Source: Asticcacaulis taihuensis (lineage in GTDB: Bacteria; Pseudomonadota; Alphaproteobacteria; Caulobacterales; Caulobacteraceae). From it: a stretch of 64,000 nt of DNA. Below, piece by piece: positions 29,183 through 37,856 of the stretch (positions are counted from its first letter, which is position 1; every line of letters starts with the position of its first letter). Both the position numbers and the translations under genes were made by a program. The notes below the pieces were generated by a model. The model did no database searches, was not told where the DNA came from, and saw nothing but the letters and a program-made list of their open reading frames with translations. The stretch is from positions 26,202 to 90,201 of the forward strand of contig NZ_FMTS01000009.1 in the NCBI RefSeq assembly GCF_900100255.1. The letters run 5' to 3'.

Positions 29183-30413
29183 GGCGGCTCATTCGGCGGT
29201 AAAGGGTCTGTCGTGTCACGCCCAGTTCGGCAGCCGCCTTGGAGACATTGAAATTGTTGCGCTTAAGGGCGGACTCGACAACGAATTTTTCCGTGGCTTC
29301 CAGACTTGAGGCCGTGGTTCGAGGATCAATGTCCTGCACTGACGGTATGTGCAGATCGTTCGGCCCCAGCACCGGCCCGTCCGTTCCGACAACCGCACGC
29401 TCCATGACCTGGCGCAGAGCGTGCAGATTGTCGCTCCACACAGCCGCCTTGAGATGCGCGATAGCTTCCGGCGTCAGGGCGCGGTGAGGCAGATTTTGCC
29501 TGTAGGCGCACAGATTGGCGAAATGCCCGGCCAGTATACCGATATCGCCAGTGCGTTCCGCCAGGGTAGGCAGATTGATTTCAAGGGTACTGAGCGCATA
29601 AACGAGACCACGCGGCAGTTCCATGTCGCCGCGCCCTCTCACTGAGGTAGCGACCACACGCACATTACGGCCCTCAAACCCTGGCAACCAGTCCAGCAAG
29701 GACTGATGAAAGCCGGCATCGAGTCTTTCAATCGCTTCAATAACCAGAGTAGCGTCCCGCAACTCTTCGGGCGCAATCGTCGAGATCGATGACGCGTCAA
29801 CCACTTTGAGATGCGCCCGCCCGGAGCGGTTATGCAGGGCGCGGGCGATATGCGATTTTCCTGTTCCTGGTGCCCCCGACAATAAAACCGGGACCGTCAG
29901 CGGCGCGTAGCGGTCCACCAGCGCCTTGATACGTGTCATGGCCTCGGTGTCACCGATAATGAATTTCGCGTCGGAAACCGGTGACGGCTCTGAAATCGGA
30001 CCGATGTCTGCACTCGGGTTTCGCTGCCCCTTCCCAAGTCCCTCTTCGATTGCGGCGATGAATTTTTCGTTGCTCCACGGCTTCATGATGAAATTCGTGG
30101 CGCCGGCCCTCAGAGCGCGAACAGCCACGGTCAATCCGCTGTGACCTGTGACGACCAGCACGGGTACGCCCGGCGCATAGCGACGCAACTCCTGCAAACT
30201 GGCAAGGCCTTCCTCCCCCGAGGTCTGTGCCTGGGAAAAATTGAGGTCGAGCAGGATCAAATCGACGGCCTGTGCAGACAACAACGCATAGGCTTGTCCC
30301 GGCGAACCAGCCGTGAGGAGGGTATAGCCTGCCCTGTTAAGCAACAACTCCGCCGTCTTGAGGACATCGGCATCGTCATCGATAAACAGCAGGGTTTTAT
30401 GCGTTTGCGGCAT
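29172..30413 (-). CDS. NtrC-type response regulator with degenerate AAA+ domain
   Basis: A 413-residue regulator. The receiver domain is 1-120, with acidic pocket IDDD (11-14), phospho-acceptor near D56 and KPW (111-113). The central AAA+ domain has Walker A GAPGTGKS (180-187). A Fis-type helix-turn-helix ends the protein (NNFNVSKAAAELGVTRQTLY). The central domain is shorter than in sigma-54 activators: no GAFTGA loop is visible, and the Walker B region reads ATLVIEAIE instead of the usual GTLFLDEI. It may thus regulate without sigma-54 contact. GGAA lies 7 bases before the ATG. It is the first gene of the regulator-kinase pair and diverges from the ABC transporter unit. Confidence 0.88.
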   Translation of the reverse strand: MPQTHKTLLFIDDDADVLKTAELLLNRAGYTLLTAGSPGQAYALLSAQAVDLILLDLNFSQAQTSGEEGLASLQELRRYAPGVPVLVVTGHSGLTVAVRALRAGATNFIMKPWSNEKFIAAIEEGLGKGQRNPSADIGPISEPSPVSDAKFIIGDTEAMTRIKALVDRYAPLTVPVLLSGAPGTGKSHIARALHNRSGRAHLKVVDASSISTIAPEELRDATLVIEAIERLDAGFHQSLLDWLPGFEGRNVRVVATSVRGRGDMELPRGLVYALSTLEINLPTLAERTGDIGILAGHFANLCAYRQNLPHRALTPEAIAHLKAAVWSDNLHALRQVMERAVVGTDGPVLGPNDLHIPSVQDIDPRTTASSLEATEKFVVESALKRNNFNVSKAAAELGVTRQTLYRRMSRHGL

Positions 30414-30422
30414 GTACGATTC

Positions 30423-30460
30423 CGGACAATTCGGACACTTGGTGAGTCAAAATTCACTCA
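30423..30460. promoter_or_regulatory. Repeats upstream of response regulator
   Basis: CGGACA occurs twice, separated by ATT (30423-30437), and an inverted repeat TGAGT, 8 bases, ACTCA follows at 30443-30460. They lie 10-47 bases upstream of the response regulator start, in the region shared with the divergent 30562 gene. This fits autoregulation or control of the transporter unit. Confidence 0.4.
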
Positions 30461-30561
30461 AATTGGGAAAAAGTCAAATAAAATTGACGCCTTAGCTTAT
30501 TTTTGAAAATCCGCTAAACTGTAAAAAAGAACAAAGATACGGACAACGCGGAGGAAGCCAC

Positions 30562-31017
30562 ATGATGATGACCCAAAGAAGTGCTTTTGTCTTGGATGCG
30601 CCATGCGAGGACATGACGGAGTACGCAATGCCGGTTATGGATCAGCTCGCGGAGGCCCTGCAACAGTCCTGCCAGCTTGTCGTGCGTCAGGAAGGCAGCT
30701 TCCATGTCAGGCTTCAGAGCGTTCCGTCGGCCGCTTTCTATGTCAACATGCCAACAGGGATGGCTTACCAGGTTCAGGATGCCGGAAACAATATCTCTGA
30801 TCAGCCATATAAGGCCGATCAGCAGCCGAACCCCAACCTGCCTGACGTCACAGATGTCTACGCCCCGGTATTCCAGGGCACGAGCCTGGTCGCTCTTCTT
30901 GTTTCGTCCTGTGTCAAGCGCCGTAACGGGCCGTCTCTGGAAGAGTGCCGGGCACAGGTCGCAGCGGCCGCAAACCGCCTGAGCCAATCCTTCATTGCAC
31001 AGGCCCTGGTGGCTTAA
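30562..31017 (+). CDS. Stand-alone IclR effector-domain-like protein
   Basis: A 151-residue protein with GGAGGAAG 5 bases before the first of three ATG codons. There is no signal peptide or membrane helix. It resembles the C-terminal domain of the IclR regulator at 27168: EYAMPVMDQLAEALQQSCQL against DYAIPAIRALSDEILQATHI, SFHVRLQSV, APVFQGTSLVALLVS against CPVFNDRGLVAAVTI, and a similar closing helix. No helix-turn-helix precedes it. It probably binds a ligand or a partner protein. It leads the ABC transporter genes (ATPase start 94 bases downstream) and diverges from the two-component pair. Function is inferred only from this similarity. Confidence 0.7.
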   Translation: MMMTQRSAFVLDAPCEDMTEYAMPVMDQLAEALQQSCQLVVRQEGSFHVRLQSVPSAAFYVNMPTGMAYQVQDAGNNISDQPYKADQQPNPNLPDVTDVYAPVFQGTSLVALLVSSCVKRRNGPSLEECRAQVAAAANRLSQSFIAQALVA

Positions 31018-31111
31018 CTTACCGCAAAACCTGTATTAAGCTCGTTGACCAGACGCGCCTTGCGGCTCCCAGGGTTTCCAATTGCCAGCGCAAAACACAG
31101 TATCAGATACG

Positions 31112-31801
31112 ATGGCGCCCCTCATAAGCTTGAGGGGCGTCAATTTCTCCTATCGAGCCGCCGGCCGTCGCGTCGACGCTCTGCGTGACATCACGCTCGA
31201 CGTCGAACGCGGTGAGTTCGTTTCCATTTGCGGTCCCTCCGGTTGTGGCAAATCCACCTTGCTTAACATCATGGGCACTCTGGATCGTCCGGAGACAGGC
31301 AGCGTATTGTTTCACGGCCAGAACGTCGCCGATGCCGCGCCGGGCGCACTGGCCCGGTTGCGCGCCTTTGACATCGGTTTCGTTTTTCAGAGCTTCAACC
31401 TGATCGATAGTCTCAGCGTTTACGAAAACATCAAACTGGCCCTGCTTTATCGCCACAAGCCGGATTTTCATATCGATGAACGGGTCCAGGAGGTTATGGA
31501 TCTTGTCGGCATCGCCCACAGGGCCAATCATCTGCCAAACCAGCTTTCCGGCGGCCAGCAGCAGCGCTGCGCCATTGCGCGCGCCATCGTTGGCAAGCCG
31601 TCGATCATTCTTGCCGACGAACCGACAGGAAACCTGGATTCAGAAAATGCCGCGCAGATTTTCAACATCCTGAAAGCCGTCAATGCCGAAGGTTGCACGC
31701 TCGTCATTGTGACCCACGCGCCGGCACAGGCCGATCAGGCCGAACGCATTGTTGAAATGCTGGATGGCAAGATTCAGTTTACCCGCCGGCGCCTGTCATG
31801 A
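31112..31801 (+). CDS. ABC transporter ATPase (MacB/LolD type)
   Basis: A 229-residue nucleotide-binding subunit from the ATG at 31112; a TTG 30 bases upstream is an alternative start, and neither has a strong ribosome-binding site. Walker A GPSGCGKST (41-49), Q-loop VFQSFN, signature LSGGQQQR (145-152), Walker B IILADE (165-170) and an H-loop in VTHAPAQ are all present. GNLDSENA after Walker B is typical of the MacB/LolD/FtsE group. It overlaps the permease gene by 4 bases (ATGA), so the two products form one complex. The group moves lipoproteins, peptides or drugs by mechanotransmission and does not import sugars. Confidence 0.9.
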   Translation: MAPLISLRGVNFSYRAAGRRVDALRDITLDVERGEFVSICGPSGCGKSTLLNIMGTLDRPETGSVLFHGQNVADAAPGALARLRAFDIGFVFQSFNLIDSLSVYENIKLALLYRHKPDFHIDERVQEVMDLVGIAHRANHLPNQLSGGQQQRCAIARAIVGKPSIILADEPTGNLDSENAAQIFNILKAVNAEGCTLVIVTHAPAQADQAERIVEMLDGKIQFTRRRLS

Positions 31802-34182
31802 TGCGCCTGGCGCAAGGTTTCGGACAGCCCGGCCGGATACTGAGCCGGTACTGGGGCATGAGCCTGCTGAAAGTCCTCAGCCTGGCGATTGGTTTTGCCG
31901 CTGCCTTCATCGTTGCACTGGAAGTCAGAAGCGAACTCGGCTTTGACCGTTTCATACCTGATGCCGACAACATCTATCTCCTCAGAACCCTTTACGCACC
32001 CGATGGCCCCGAACAGGTCAGCAGCGATCAGTCACCCGCCGGCATGGCCAAATGGCTGGCAAAGGAGAGCCCCTCTATTGATGCCGCGTCCCGTCTGGTC
32101 ACGGCCGAGTGGCCGATGCGAACGCCGCGAATTACGACGCAGCAGCCGTTCTATTGGGCGGACTCAAACTTTTTCGACCTGGTGCCCCTCAAAGCCGTGT
32201 CCGGTGATCTGAGCCACGCCCTGCAGAAGCCCGACAGCATGGTATTGACGCAGAAAATGGCGCGGGCTTTTTTCGGACGCGAAGACGTTGTCGGACAGAC
32301 CGTCATGTTGAGCGACTGGTTGCCCGTTACCGTCACGGCCGTGCTCGCTGATTTTCCCGACAATACAAGCTTCGGAAGGCAGATATTTATATCCAGCGAA
32401 GCGGGTTATAGTATGCTTTCCATCCTGGACGCCCATCCGGAATGGAACTGGACCTCCTGCCTGACCTTCGTGCGCCTGAAACCCGGCGCATCGGCTCCAG
32501 CGGCGTCACTCAGCGCACTGGCAACCCGTCACGGCGTTTCGTCACGCGAGCATCCCATGACGTTTGAAATCGTCGCGTTGCCCAGGGTTCACTTCCTGCC
32601 GAGGGCCGATGCCCCGATCGCGCCGCGCGGACACCCCGATACGATTATAGCCATGATCGCCGTGGCTATTCTCATTGTTGTGCTGGCCGTGGTCAATTTC
32701 AGTGAACTGATGGCGATACAGATCGATGAACGGCGCCACGAAATGGCAATCCGCAAAACCCTGGGGGCGAAGACGCACGAGATATGTCTTCAGGTCCTGG
32801 TTGAAGCCGCTATCCTGGTCTCTCTGGCGTTGGTACTGGCGGCCGCAGCGGTTGAACGTTTCCTGCCCGTACTCGACCCGATCATGCGCATAGGCCAGTC
32901 CCCCTGGTCCGAAGCCTGGTTTTTATGGGGAAGCTTGTCGGTGGGTTTCATAATCGCCATGTTGGGAGCCTTTTATCCCGCCCTGGCCCTGGCGTCCGTT
33001 CATCCCCGCCTCAGCCGCAACCGCCCCCCCTCGTCGAGCGGCCCCTCATTGTCGCGTTCATTGTGGACAGTGGCCCGGTTTTCTCTGCTGATTTTACTGC
33101 TGATGACCTCTTACACGGTTTATCAGCAGTGGCGGTTCGCAACGAGCGATGCACTGAACCACGATGCCAACCGCATCCTGCTGCTCAACACCGCCTCAGA
33201 CGTACCGGCGGATGTAACTCTAAGGAAACCTTTGCTGGCATTGAAAGGCGTTCAAAAAGCCACCTACTCACGAAGCCTTCCCGAACAGAGCAACATCTGG
33301 CCGGACTGGATACGCAGAGCGGATGGACAGATTATCCAGGCGCAGCGGCAATCCGTAGATCCACATTTCTTTGAGTTTTACGATGTGCGGAGTCTTGCCG
33401 GCCAGACCTTTTCAAACACCTACGCGGAACTGACGCCGGCGCGGGACGTGGTGATAAACCGGGCCGCCCTGCAGGCCCTTGGCTTCAAGGCGCCACAGGA
33501 CGCCGTTGGCCGCGACATAAATCTGGCGCGTGATACCGGTGACATTGTCTCACATGTCATAGGCGTGGTTGACAATATACGCCTGGCCGATATCCGCGAA
33601 CCCGCGGCGCCTATGATTTTCGACAATCAGTCGGCCTTCTTTAATCGCCTGAGCGTGAAACTGGCTCCTGGTTCGGAAACAGAAACAATAGGTCAAATCG
33701 ACCGGATCTGGAGACAGGCCTATCCAAGAGCCGGTCCCCTGGAAAAGCAGTTCTATTCGGAATATGTCCGCGCCGAATACGCTGACATGTACCAGCAATG
33801 GTATGTCTTCGGACTATTGTCGGTTATCGGCGTTACCGTTTGCATATTCGGCCTGATCGGTCTGTCCATCCACATTTACAGGACGGATCGCAAGGAAATC
33901 GCCATACGAAACGCGCTCGGCGCCAGCAAGGCTGATTTGATCGCGCTCCGGCTGAAGCCCTATCTGCGGCCGCTTCTGATCGCCAATCTGATCGCGGGGC
34001 CGCTCGCTTGGGGTATCGCCGTTACCTGGCTGCATACCTTCGCGCTGCATGTGAACCCCAGTTGGCTGGCCTTCCTTCTGGCGAGCGCCTCTACATTTCT
34101 TATCGCCTTCGGCACCCTGGCGATCCATACGGCGCTGGCGCAACCCGCCCGGTCAAGCAGCCCATTAAGAAATCTGGAATGA
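31798..34182 (+). CDS. MacB/FtsX-type ABC transporter permease
   Basis: A 794-residue fused permease with two repeats of the MacB arrangement: an N-terminal membrane helix (about 22-42), a large periplasmic MacB-like core domain, three helices with an FtsX signature (DERRHEMAIRKTLGAKTHEI), a second helix (about 425-445), a second periplasmic domain and a final FtsX block (DRKEIAIRNALGASKADLI). It partners the upstream ATPase. Proteins of this layout often sit beside a kinase and an NtrC-like regulator, as here. No membrane-fusion protein (HlyD/MacA) gene is visible nearby. The cargo is unknown. Confidence 0.88.
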   Translation: MMRLAQGFGQPGRILSRYWGMSLLKVLSLAIGFAAAFIVALEVRSELGFDRFIPDADNIYLLRTLYAPDGPEQVSSDQSPAGMAKWLAKESPSIDAASRLVTAEWPMRTPRITTQQPFYWADSNFFDLVPLKAVSGDLSHALQKPDSMVLTQKMARAFFGREDVVGQTVMLSDWLPVTVTAVLADFPDNTSFGRQIFISSEAGYSMLSILDAHPEWNWTSCLTFVRLKPGASAPAASLSALATRHGVSSREHPMTFEIVALPRVHFLPRADAPIAPRGHPDTIIAMIAVAILIVVLAVVNFSELMAIQIDERRHEMAIRKTLGAKTHEICLQVLVEAAILVSLALVLAAAAVERFLPVLDPIMRIGQSPWSEAWFLWGSLSVGFIIAMLGAFYPALALASVHPRLSRNRPPSSSGPSLSRSLWTVARFSLLILLLMTSYTVYQQWRFATSDALNHDANRILLLNTASDVPADVTLRKPLLALKGVQKATYSRSLPEQSNIWPDWIRRADGQIIQAQRQSVDPHFFEFYDVRSLAGQTFSNTYAELTPARDVVINRAALQALGFKAPQDAVGRDINLARDTGDIVSHVIGVVDNIRLADIREPAAPMIFDNQSAFFNRLSVKLAPGSETETIGQIDRIWRQAYPRAGPLEKQFYSEYVRAEYADMYQQWYVFGLLSVIGVTVCIFGLIGLSIHIYRTDRKEIAIRNALGASKADLIALRLKPYLRPLLIANLIAGPLAWGIAVTWLHTFALHVNPSWLAFLLASASTFLIAFGTLAIHTALAQPARSSSPLRNLE

Positions 34183-34256
34183 CCGCATTTATATTTGAAT
34201 TATAACTTTATATATAATACAAATAAGCCAAATATATTTAACTAAAGGGGAAAAAG

Positions 34257-36308
34257 ATGAAATTCATGAACAGCCTGATGACGTCCTTACTGATCGCCAC
34301 AGCCATCCCCTGCACGGTTCAAGCGAAAGCGGCGGCAGAGCATCCCGGCTGGCCCGGTTCTGGACAATTGTTCGTCGGCACCTGCTATCAGCCTGTCGAC
34401 CGGAGTCCTGAGCAAATTCACCGTGATATTGCGCTCATGAAGAAGGCCGGTTTCAATATTGTGCGCATGGGCGACCTGTCGTGGGATTATTTTGAACCCG
34501 AAGAAGGCGTCTACGATTTCAAGGCGTTTGACGCCGTTCTGGCCGAGATGAAGGCCAATGGCATCCGCGTTATCCTCGATATCCCCGGCCTGCCCGCGCC
34601 CTTATGGCTGCATCGAAAATATCCAGGGGTCGATCTTGTTGCGCAGAATGGCACACGGCTCAACCCTGCCGAACGCTATATGGACAATATCAGCGATCCC
34701 GACTACCGGCGCCTTGTGACCGATTTCGCCGATACGCTGACAAAACGATACGGCGCCGATCCCAACGTTATAGCCATCGGTTTCGATAACGAGATCGGCA
34801 ACGGCTTTATGTCGTATTCGGAGGCGGACAGGCAGCGTTTCATCGGCTGGCTCAAGGCGCGTTACGGAGACCTGCCCAGTCTGAATAAGGCCTGGGCCAC
34901 ACAGCGCTGGTCGAGACGCATCAGTGCCTGGGATGAGGTCCAGCTACCCTATGGCGATGGTCCGGGGCCGGTAGAGCGCTATCTGGATCTGCATCGTTAC
35001 TGGTCGGATGTCACTATTGGCGCCCTCAAGGATCTGGAAGCTGTTCGCCAGCGTAACGCACCGGAAAAGCCGGCGATCTCAAACCTGTGGGACAGTGCCG
35101 ATCGCAAGGGATTCGACTATCTCTCGACCTACCGCCAATATGTCAATTATGGCGCCTACGGCTATTACAATGGCGACCCCATCAGCGGCGGCTTTGAGAC
35201 ATCGATGATGCGCGGGGCCTTGACCACCCCCGTCTGGTTCAACGAGTTTCAGGCCGGCGGCGGTGGTTTTTACGGCAGCAAGGGCCGGTCGCGCATGTGG
35301 GCCTATTTTGGCCTCCTCAATGGCGGGCAAGCCGTCCTCGCCTGGACGTTCAACAGTCATCTTGGCGGGGAGGAACAGGCCCTCTTCGGACTGATCGATC
35401 ACGACGACACGCCTTCCTGGAAGCTGGACGAATTCGGTGCTATCGCCCAGGAATTCCGCACAATGCAACCCCTTGGCTTCCCTCGACAGGTCTCGCCTGA
35501 AGTGGCTATCGACTATTCGTTTGACTCGCGCGTCGCTTCCAATCCGAACGGTCCCAGCAATACGGTGCGCGCCTACTACACCACGCCCTACCTGACGCAG
35601 AAGCACAACGCCTTCGCGCCGCTTTACAACGACAATATCGACGTGGCGGTGATCAATGTCGCGTACGAGGATTTGAGCCGATACAAGCTTGTGGTCGTCT
35701 CCGGTGAATACCTGATGGACCAAAAGGCGACCGACGCGATCCGCACCTATGTCGCCAATGGCGGCACGGTCGTTATGACGGCCTTATCCGACAAGGCCGA
35801 CGGAACCGCCCAATGGCACAACACACCGTTGCCGGGCAGGCTTTCCGATGTCTTCGGTCTGAAAACAAATGCGTTTTATCGCACCGATACGCCGCTGACC
35901 GGCCGGATCGGCGACACGGATTTCAGCACCACAATCAATTTCTACGAAGTGCTCGAACCGTCAACCGCGAAAGTCATGGCCCGGTTTTCAAATGTTGAGG
36001 GATCGCCGCCCGTCATAACCGTGAATACCTATGGCAAGGGCCGCGCGATCTATGTGGCCACGCCCGCTCAGACGTCCATCATGGCGCCGCTATACGAAAG
36101 CCTGTATGCCGACCTGAAAATCGCCGTTGGGCCTAAAACGCCAGAGGGGGTCTATGCCCGCGAGGTGAATGGCCGAACCCTGTATGTAAACACAACCACC
36201 ACCGATAAGGTCGTGCCGATTTCCGGCCGCAAAACAGGGCTCATAACGCATATGACCTGGAACACGGAAATGCATCTGGGACCTTATGGTGTTGACCTGG
36301 TGCAATAG
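34257..36308 (+). CDS. GH42 beta-galactosidase
   Basis: A 683-residue secreted enzyme. GGGGAAAAAG precedes the ATG, and a signal peptide spans about 1-23. The barrel starts at GTCYQPVDRSPEQIHRDI. NIVRMGDLSWDYFEPEEG is the GH42 substrate motif, GFDNEIGNG carries the likely acid/base (about E179) and VWFNEFQAGG the likely nucleophile (about E330). A GATase-like trimerisation domain (VVVSGEYLM, GGTVVMTAL) and a C-terminal beta domain follow. Secreted GH42 enzymes act on galactan-derived or xyloglucan galactose. It stands 170 bases before GH5 on the same strand and is preceded by a short AT-rich promoter region. Confidence 0.9.
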   Translation: MKFMNSLMTSLLIATAIPCTVQAKAAAEHPGWPGSGQLFVGTCYQPVDRSPEQIHRDIALMKKAGFNIVRMGDLSWDYFEPEEGVYDFKAFDAVLAEMKANGIRVILDIPGLPAPLWLHRKYPGVDLVAQNGTRLNPAERYMDNISDPDYRRLVTDFADTLTKRYGADPNVIAIGFDNEIGNGFMSYSEADRQRFIGWLKARYGDLPSLNKAWATQRWSRRISAWDEVQLPYGDGPGPVERYLDLHRYWSDVTIGALKDLEAVRQRNAPEKPAISNLWDSADRKGFDYLSTYRQYVNYGAYGYYNGDPISGGFETSMMRGALTTPVWFNEFQAGGGGFYGSKGRSRMWAYFGLLNGGQAVLAWTFNSHLGGEEQALFGLIDHDDTPSWKLDEFGAIAQEFRTMQPLGFPRQVSPEVAIDYSFDSRVASNPNGPSNTVRAYYTTPYLTQKHNAFAPLYNDNIDVAVINVAYEDLSRYKLVVVSGEYLMDQKATDAIRTYVANGGTVVMTALSDKADGTAQWHNTPLPGRLSDVFGLKTNAFYRTDTPLTGRIGDTDFSTTINFYEVLEPSTAKVMARFSNVEGSPPVITVNTYGKGRAIYVATPAQTSIMAPLYESLYADLKIAVGPKTPEGVYAREVNGRTLYVNTTTTDKVVPISGRKTGLITHMTWNTEMHLGPYGVDLVQ

Positions 36309-36374
36309 GCAAATCTCTGTTTCGATTAAAAAGTACGACAAAACGGCATCACTTTTCATAGAAGTGGCGCGACG

Positions 36375-36391
36375 GCAAATATTTTATTTGC
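36375..36391. promoter_or_regulatory. 17-bp palindrome upstream of GH5
   Basis: GCAAATATTTTATTTGC is a perfect inverted repeat (7-base arms, 3-base centre) 87 bases before the GH5 start codon and 18 bases before a TTGACA at 36409-36414. It is a candidate operator. Confidence 0.45.
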
Positions 36392-36478
36392 AAAATTGTA
36401 TTTTATTGACAAACTGATCGTAACCCATGCGTTTAGCTTTCGTGATCAAACGCACAACAAAAATATCGAGGAAACCAA

Positions 36479-37744
36479 ATGATACTTGGTAGGCGTGCAC
36501 TTCTTTTGTCGACAGTGGCCATCGCCGCCACCTGCAGCGCGTGCGGCGGCGGAGGTTCCGGCTCTTCTGGTGGCTCGTCCGGCGGTGGCTCTTCGTCGTC
36601 TTCGTCGTCCTCCTCATCCTCCTCATCCTCTTCAAGTTCCTCATCCGCGAGCCTTTACCCGGATTACAATACGAGCCCGCTGGCCGCGGATTCTACCGGC
36701 GTGACCAGCACGGCGGCGCAGATTTCCAGCAAAATCAAGCTGGCCATCAACATCGGCAATACGATGGAAGCCATTGGCGGCGAAACCGCCTGGGGCAACC
36801 CGCTGATTACCCAGGACCTGGTGAATAAGTACAAATCGCTGGGTTTCGATGCCATTCGCCTGCCCTGCTCATGGGACCAGTATGCCGACCAGACCACTGC
36901 CAAGATTTCCGCCACCTGGCTCGATCGGGTGAAGACGGTCGTGCAATACTGTATGAATGCCGATCTCTATGTCGTGCTGAACATACACTGGGATGGCGGC
37001 TGGCTGGACAGTCATATCAACGACACCGACAAGGCGGCGACGGCTGCAAAGCAAAAGGCGTTCTGGGAGCAGATAGCTACTCACCTCCGTAACTTCGACG
37101 AACGACTGATATTCGCAGGCGCGAACGAGCCACCTGCCGACACCGCAGAAAAGATGAGTGTCCTGAAATACTACCACCAGACCTTCATAGACGCCGTTCG
37201 TTCGACTGGCGGCAAGAACGCCTATAGAACTCTGATCGTCCAGTCGCCCAATACCAGTACTGAATATGCTGTATCACTGTGGACTGGTATGCCTACCGAT
37301 ACTGCAACCAACCGCCTTATGTTCGAAATCCACTATTATACCCCCTCACAGTTCGCCATCATCAGCGAGGACCAGTCCTGGGGCAAGATGTTCTATTACT
37401 GGGGTAAGGATAACCATTCGACCATCGAGCCCGACCGCAATGCGACCTGGGGCGAGGAAGACTATGTCGATCAGCAGATGCTGGCGATGAAAACGCATTT
37501 CGTCGACCAGGGTATCCCCGTCATCATGGGCGAATATGGCGCCTGGCGCAAAACCACACCACTCGACCTGCCGAAGCACAACGCCTCCGTGACCTACTGG
37601 AACAAGTACGTCACCCAACAGGCGCTGGCCAACGGCGTGGTACCGTTCCTCTGGGATACCGGCAGCCTGATCGATCGGGCCACACTCGCCGTCAAGGATA
37701 CGGATATTCTCGACGCTCTCCTCACGACCGCCGGCAAGAAATAG
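36479..37744 (+). CDS. GH5 endo-glucanase (lipoprotein-like, poly-Ser linker)
   Basis: A 421-residue protein. GAGGAAACCAA precedes the ATG. The leader ends in CSAC followed by GGGG, close to a lipobox, so it is probably an outer-membrane lipoprotein. A Gly/Ser stretch with 19 consecutive Ser residues (about 38-56), encoded by TCN codons, links it to the catalytic barrel. GANEPP carries the acid/base (about E217) and VIMGEYGAW the nucleophile (about E352); HWDGGW, IHYYTP and FLWDTG are typical of the GH5_4-like group, which contains xyloglucanases and endo-glucanases. It would cut the polymer at the cell surface before import. Confidence 0.9.
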   Translation: MILGRRALLLSTVAIAATCSACGGGGSGSSGGSSGGGSSSSSSSSSSSSSSSSSSSASLYPDYNTSPLAADSTGVTSTAAQISSKIKLAINIGNTMEAIGGETAWGNPLITQDLVNKYKSLGFDAIRLPCSWDQYADQTTAKISATWLDRVKTVVQYCMNADLYVVLNIHWDGGWLDSHINDTDKAATAAKQKAFWEQIATHLRNFDERLIFAGANEPPADTAEKMSVLKYYHQTFIDAVRSTGGKNAYRTLIVQSPNTSTEYAVSLWTGMPTDTATNRLMFEIHYYTPSQFAIISEDQSWGKMFYYWGKDNHSTIEPDRNATWGEEDYVDQQMLAMKTHFVDQGIPVIMGEYGAWRKTTPLDLPKHNASVTYWNKYVTQQALANGVVPFLWDTGSLIDRATLAVKDTDILDALLTTAGKK

Positions 37745-37800
37745 AAGATTTCCTGAAAGTCGCGTCGTGGCGTGCCATTAATACGCTGCCCGCTAACTCG

Positions 37801-37833
37801 AAAAAAAAAGCGCTCCGGAGGTCTCCGGAGCGC
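37801..37833 (-). terminator. Intrinsic terminator after second TonB receptor
   Basis: Minus strand: GCGCTCCGGA, loop GACC, TCCGGAGCGC (10-bp perfect stem), then nine T. It lies 24 bases after the receptor stop codon and in the gap with the converging GH5 gene. Confidence 0.9.
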
Positions 37834-37856
37834 CAGGGTTCACGCAGGTGTGAGGA

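Noticed and set aside
36384..36644. Arg-rich small minus-strand ORF over the Ser repeat of GH5
   Set aside because: It is the reverse reading of the TCN repeat; composition is explained by that alone.
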